Source: Companilactobacillus pabuli
GTDB lineage: Bacteria > Bacillota > Bacilli > Lactobacillales > Lactobacillaceae
Direction: 5' to 3'
Assembly (NCBI RefSeq): GCF_014058425.1
Contig: NZ_CP049366.1
Span: 2,170,001 to 2,234,000 of the forward strand
DNA: 64,000 bases
Shown: in pieces, positions 56,935 to 64,000 of the stretch
Position numbering within the stretch: position 1 is the stretch's first letter
Layout: every line of letters begins with the position of its first letter
Position numbers and translations under genes: made by a program
Notes under the pieces: model-generated
Databases searched by the model: none
What the model saw: only the letters and a program-made list of their open reading frames with translations
Told to the model about the DNA's origin: nothing

Positions 56935-57089
56935 AATTAAGTCGCTGATGAGCGTAAGCGCTTAATCAGCTGGTAGACCTTTGAAAACTGAACAAAGTTT
57001 TAACACTAAATTGTGTAGGCCAACATTTATTTGTTGGATTTACAACGAAGTCAATTCGCTAGTATAATTTTTTATGAGTCACAAACTTT

Positions 57090-61748
<4,659 letters not shown>

Positions 61749-61822
61749 TAAGAGTTTACAGCAGTTTGAAGTGTTTTAAATCATTGACTTAATATCTAGT
61801 TTTGAAGGTACGAGGCAAAATA

Positions 61823-61940
61823 GTGTGGTGGCGATAGTGAGAAGGATACACCTGTTCCCATGCCGAACACAGAAGTTAAGCTTCTCCGCGCCGAAAGTAG
61901 TTGGTGGGAAACTACCCGCGAGGATAGGGAGCTGCCACGC
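61823..61940 (+). rRNA. rrf: 5S ribosomal RNA
   Basis: GTGTGGTGGC at the 5' end pairs with GCTGCCACGC at the 3' end; CCCATGCCGAACACAGAAGT is the conserved loop region. 118 nt. No tRNA cluster follows. Confidence 0.95.
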
Positions 61941-61946
61941 AATGTA

Positions 61947-61978
61947 AGGAATCAACATTAGTTGATTCCTTTTTTTTG
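61947..61978 (+). terminator. rRNA operon terminator
   Basis: AAGGAATCAAC / GTTGATTCCTT with T8. Confidence 0.9.
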
Positions 61979-62519
61979 TGTCTTCATATTTTATGTAAAT
62001 AAAGTATCTAAAAATCAGTATATTTTATGAAAATAAAATAAATTTGAATAAAATATCGGTAATAAAAAAGGGACATTAAGAAGGGTGATCTCTACGAGAT
62101 CACCAAAAAAAAGTGAAAATTCAAGATGAACTTTCATACCTTTGATTCAATCCTAAATGAAATTTGCCCAGATTGATTTAGTATTATAATGAAGGAAAAT
62201 TGTATATAATTTTTTATATAAAATCGAAAATAAACTTAAAAAAATCAGTTTATTTTTTTCTTTTTTATGAAATATGTTTTTTTTCGAATTAAGGAACATC
62301 AAAAGACTATACTTATTATAAATAAAGCGTAAAATAACATATTGGTATAGATAATAAATTATGTTCATATTTTACTAAATATCTTGTCTATTTATTTAAG
62401 TAATAAAGTGTGGTAGGTTACTTATATAGAAAATAATTTATTATAATATAATTATTGAAAAATATGTTTGAGCGTATTTTATTATAATAGAATTAATCGC
62501 ATCTACGGGGGTGGAGTTC
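61979..62519. other. Long AT-rich intergenic region
   Basis: About 540 bases, strongly AT-rich, with no credible gene. It holds a perfect hairpin GGTGATCTC-TAC-GAGATCACC (62084-62104) followed by A8 rather than T, so not a plus-strand terminator; it could be an operator. TATAAT-like boxes are frequent (for example 62440-62485); the region probably contains the promoter of the following regulator gene. Confidence 0.5.
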
Positions 62520-64000
62520 TTGGATAGCTTTACTGACTTATTTCTTTCAAAATCGGAAATAGAAAAGATACAACTATTTAACAAGATTAAATTGATCAGA
62601 ACTAATCAATTAGCTAGTGCTGACTTGATTGGAACTTATCGGAATCGTGATATTCAAGTTAAGGATATCAATTTACGTAAGGCTGCTTATCAAATGAATA
62701 AGAGTTACGGCAGTGTTTACAATACTTTCCTAGGAATTCAAGAAGACTTTAAGAGAATCCTAGATAAGGACGAATACAGTACAGAAGAGATGTTTAATGT
62801 TACTAGGGATGCTTACCATGCATTTTTGACAACTAACTCTGATGGTTACTTGTTCTTGGACGCTATTGTTAAGGATAAGGAAACTTCTTTTAAACATTTC
62901 TATGAAACCTTAGAAAGTAGTAAGGCCACTGTTTTACGTCATTTAAAGCCCATGAGAGGCTATTTGAAACGCTTTGGTGTCAGAATTGCTTATGAACCAA
63001 TGCGTTTTGTAGGTGATGAAGAATCAATTCGTTTGGCCATCGCAGCATTGTATTGGAATGCTACTAGGGGATACGTATGGCCATTTGAAGATTTTACACA
63101 AAAGACAGCTTTCAAGGTTGTTGATATCGCTTTGGATAAATATCGTCTCAAGCCAACTAACCATATTACGAAGATGTTTTATGCTTATGTCGTTATGGCG
63201 CACTTATATCGAATTATTGAGGGCAATCACGTTCAAAATATGGATGCTTTGAATGTCATCAATTATCCTTTCCCTAATATTTTTGAGAGTGCTGGTTCAA
63301 TGCTTGAAGGGGATACCGGCAGTAAAAAAGTTAGAGAATTGAAGCGTGCTATTAAGGAAGACGTCAGTTATGAAGAGCAAATGTTCCAATCAGCTGATTT
63401 TTATATCCTATTAATGTGCGTACCAGCAACCTTTGAAGTTTCAGAAGATTATTTACAATCAGTTTCTAAGCAATTGGTTAGATATAATCCACTATTTGCT
63501 AACTTTATTGATGATTTCTTGGAACTTATTCCAATTGATGTGGAACAAACTGTGTCTGATATGGCTATGTCACATAGCGAATTCTTGAGATATAAGTACA
63601 ATTTGACGACATGTATTATTGGTGTTCTAGCTTTAGATCACAATTACATTGAAATTTTGAATTTATATTCAGGATTTGGAGATGCTATCAGCAAGTTGAA
63701 TGATGAGGGTCTAGAAAGTAAGATCTATTCAACAGTTCAACACTTGATGTTGCGTGATAAGTATCAATCATTAAATGGCAAAGCTAAACAAATTTCAGAA
63801 GCAATTTATGCAATTGCTTATCGTTTCTTCTCACTTTATAACAAAAACATACAAGTTAAAGTTTACTTAGAATTAGAATCATTCTTCTTAGTATATTCAG
63901 ATTTGGCAGTTACTTTACAGTCATTGCCATATGCTAAGATTGTCAGTGATCCTAAAGAAGCTGATATTGTTGTAACAGCTAACAGTGCTAACCCACCAGC
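62520..64000 (+). CDS. Mga/AtxA-like transcriptional regulator (3' end outside window)
   Basis: TTG start at 62520 preceded by GGGGGTGGAG; 493 codons are open to the window edge. N-terminal helix-turn-helix (about 35-130; KDINLRKAAYQMNKSYGSVYNT) and a second winged-helix (TSFKHFYETLESSKATVLRHLK, then GYLKRFGVRIAYEPMRFVG), followed by a PRD-like helical region (DEESIRLAIAALYWN) and, near the edge, the start of an EIIB-like domain (YAKIVSDPKEADIVVTANS). This layout is that of Mga, AtxA and relatives, whose PRD domains can be phosphorylated by the PTS to link carbon status with envelope or virulence genes. Targets unknown; likely acts on genes beyond the edge. Confidence 0.8.
   Translation, partial: MDSFTDLFLSKSEIEKIQLFNKIKLIRTNQLASADLIGTYRNRDIQVKDINLRKAAYQMNKSYGSVYNTFLGIQEDFKRILDKDEYSTEEMFNVTRDAYHAFLTTNSDGYLFLDAIVKDKETSFKHFYETLESSKATVLRHLKPMRGYLKRFGVRIAYEPMRFVGDEESIRLAIAALYWNATRGYVWPFEDFTQKTAFKVVDIALDKYRLKPTNHITKMFYAYVVMAHLYRIIEGNHVQNMDALNVINYPFPNIFESAGSMLEGDTGSKKVRELKRAIKEDVSYEEQMFQSADFYILLMCVPATFEVSEDYLQSVSKQLVRYNPLFANFIDDFLELIPIDVEQTVSDMAMSHSEFLRYKYNLTTCIIGVLALDHNYIEILNLYSGFGDAISKLNDEGLESKIYSTVQHLMLRDKYQSLNGKAKQISEAIYAIAYRFFSLYNKNIQVKVYLELESFFLVYSDLAVTLQSLPYAKIVSDPKEADIVVTANSANPP

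Noticed and set aside
62084-62112. Intrinsic terminator at the GGTGATCTC hairpin
   Set aside because: The run after the hairpin is A8 on the plus strand, and no T-run follows on the minus strand.

Overview
The window is chromosomal DNA from a low-GC Gram-positive bacterium of the Lactobacillaceae, centred on the replication origin. The evidence is the rpmH-rnpA-yidC-mnmE-mnmG block facing left and dnaA-dnaN-yaaA-recF-gyrB-gyrA-rpsF-ssb-rpsR-gdpP-rplI-dnaB-purA facing right, with DnaA boxes between and a parS site nearby. Isolated galactose-6-phosphate isomerase genes, a glutamate/GABA-type antiporter gene and the 16S sequence suggest the Companilactobacillus (former L. farciminis/alimentarius) group. 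The genus is my inference, not a search result.

Left arm (1-28 kb): a cut-off DUF1003 membrane protein, ammonium channel, Kup potassium transporter, nicotinamidase, two unknown envelope proteins, an alpha/beta hydrolase with Gly in place of the nucleophile Ser, nagB, a Dxs-type synthase, an amino acid permease, an Rrf2 regulator beside lacAB, an XRE membrane protein, a ClC protein behind a structured leader, a Gfo/Idh/MocA oxidoreductase, then a five-gene leftward operon (two permeases, ATPase, binding lipoprotein, adenine deaminase) whose promoter region carries two inverted PurBox-like sites. Two copies of a MITE-like element with RNA-like folding lie at 11.4-12.25 kb and 23.24-23.66 kb in opposite orientation. 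The first contains a second, related element.

Origin and right arm (28-47 kb): ten DnaA boxes upstream of dnaA, a B. subtilis-like unwinding region (DnaA boxes plus CTA trinucleotides) between dnaA and dnaN, gyrase, the S6-Ssb-S18 operon with a perfect parS, a structured intergenic block, a small XRE regulator followed by a decayed membrane-protein gene, and gdpP-rplI-dnaB-purA. Then come a quinone-reductase-like protein and a second Rrf2 regulator.

Far right (47-64 kb): an envelope region (two unknown membrane-anchored proteins, a class A penicillin-binding protein with a long charged tail, an LCP protein), an APC antiporter and an ABC-F ATPase. A complete 16S-23S-5S rRNA operon follows, with three tandem promoters and no spacer tRNA. 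After an AT-rich gap comes an Mga/AtxA-type regulator that runs off the right edge.

Themes: genes on both sides of the origin mostly run with replication. Potassium transport (kup) and c-di-AMP breakdown (gdpP) are both present. Purine salvage appears in the ade operon and purA. Three reading frames (DUF1003, dxs, the membrane pseudogene) contain in-frame stops followed by coding-like sequence. No CRISPR array, tRNA, prophage or intact transposase gene was seen.
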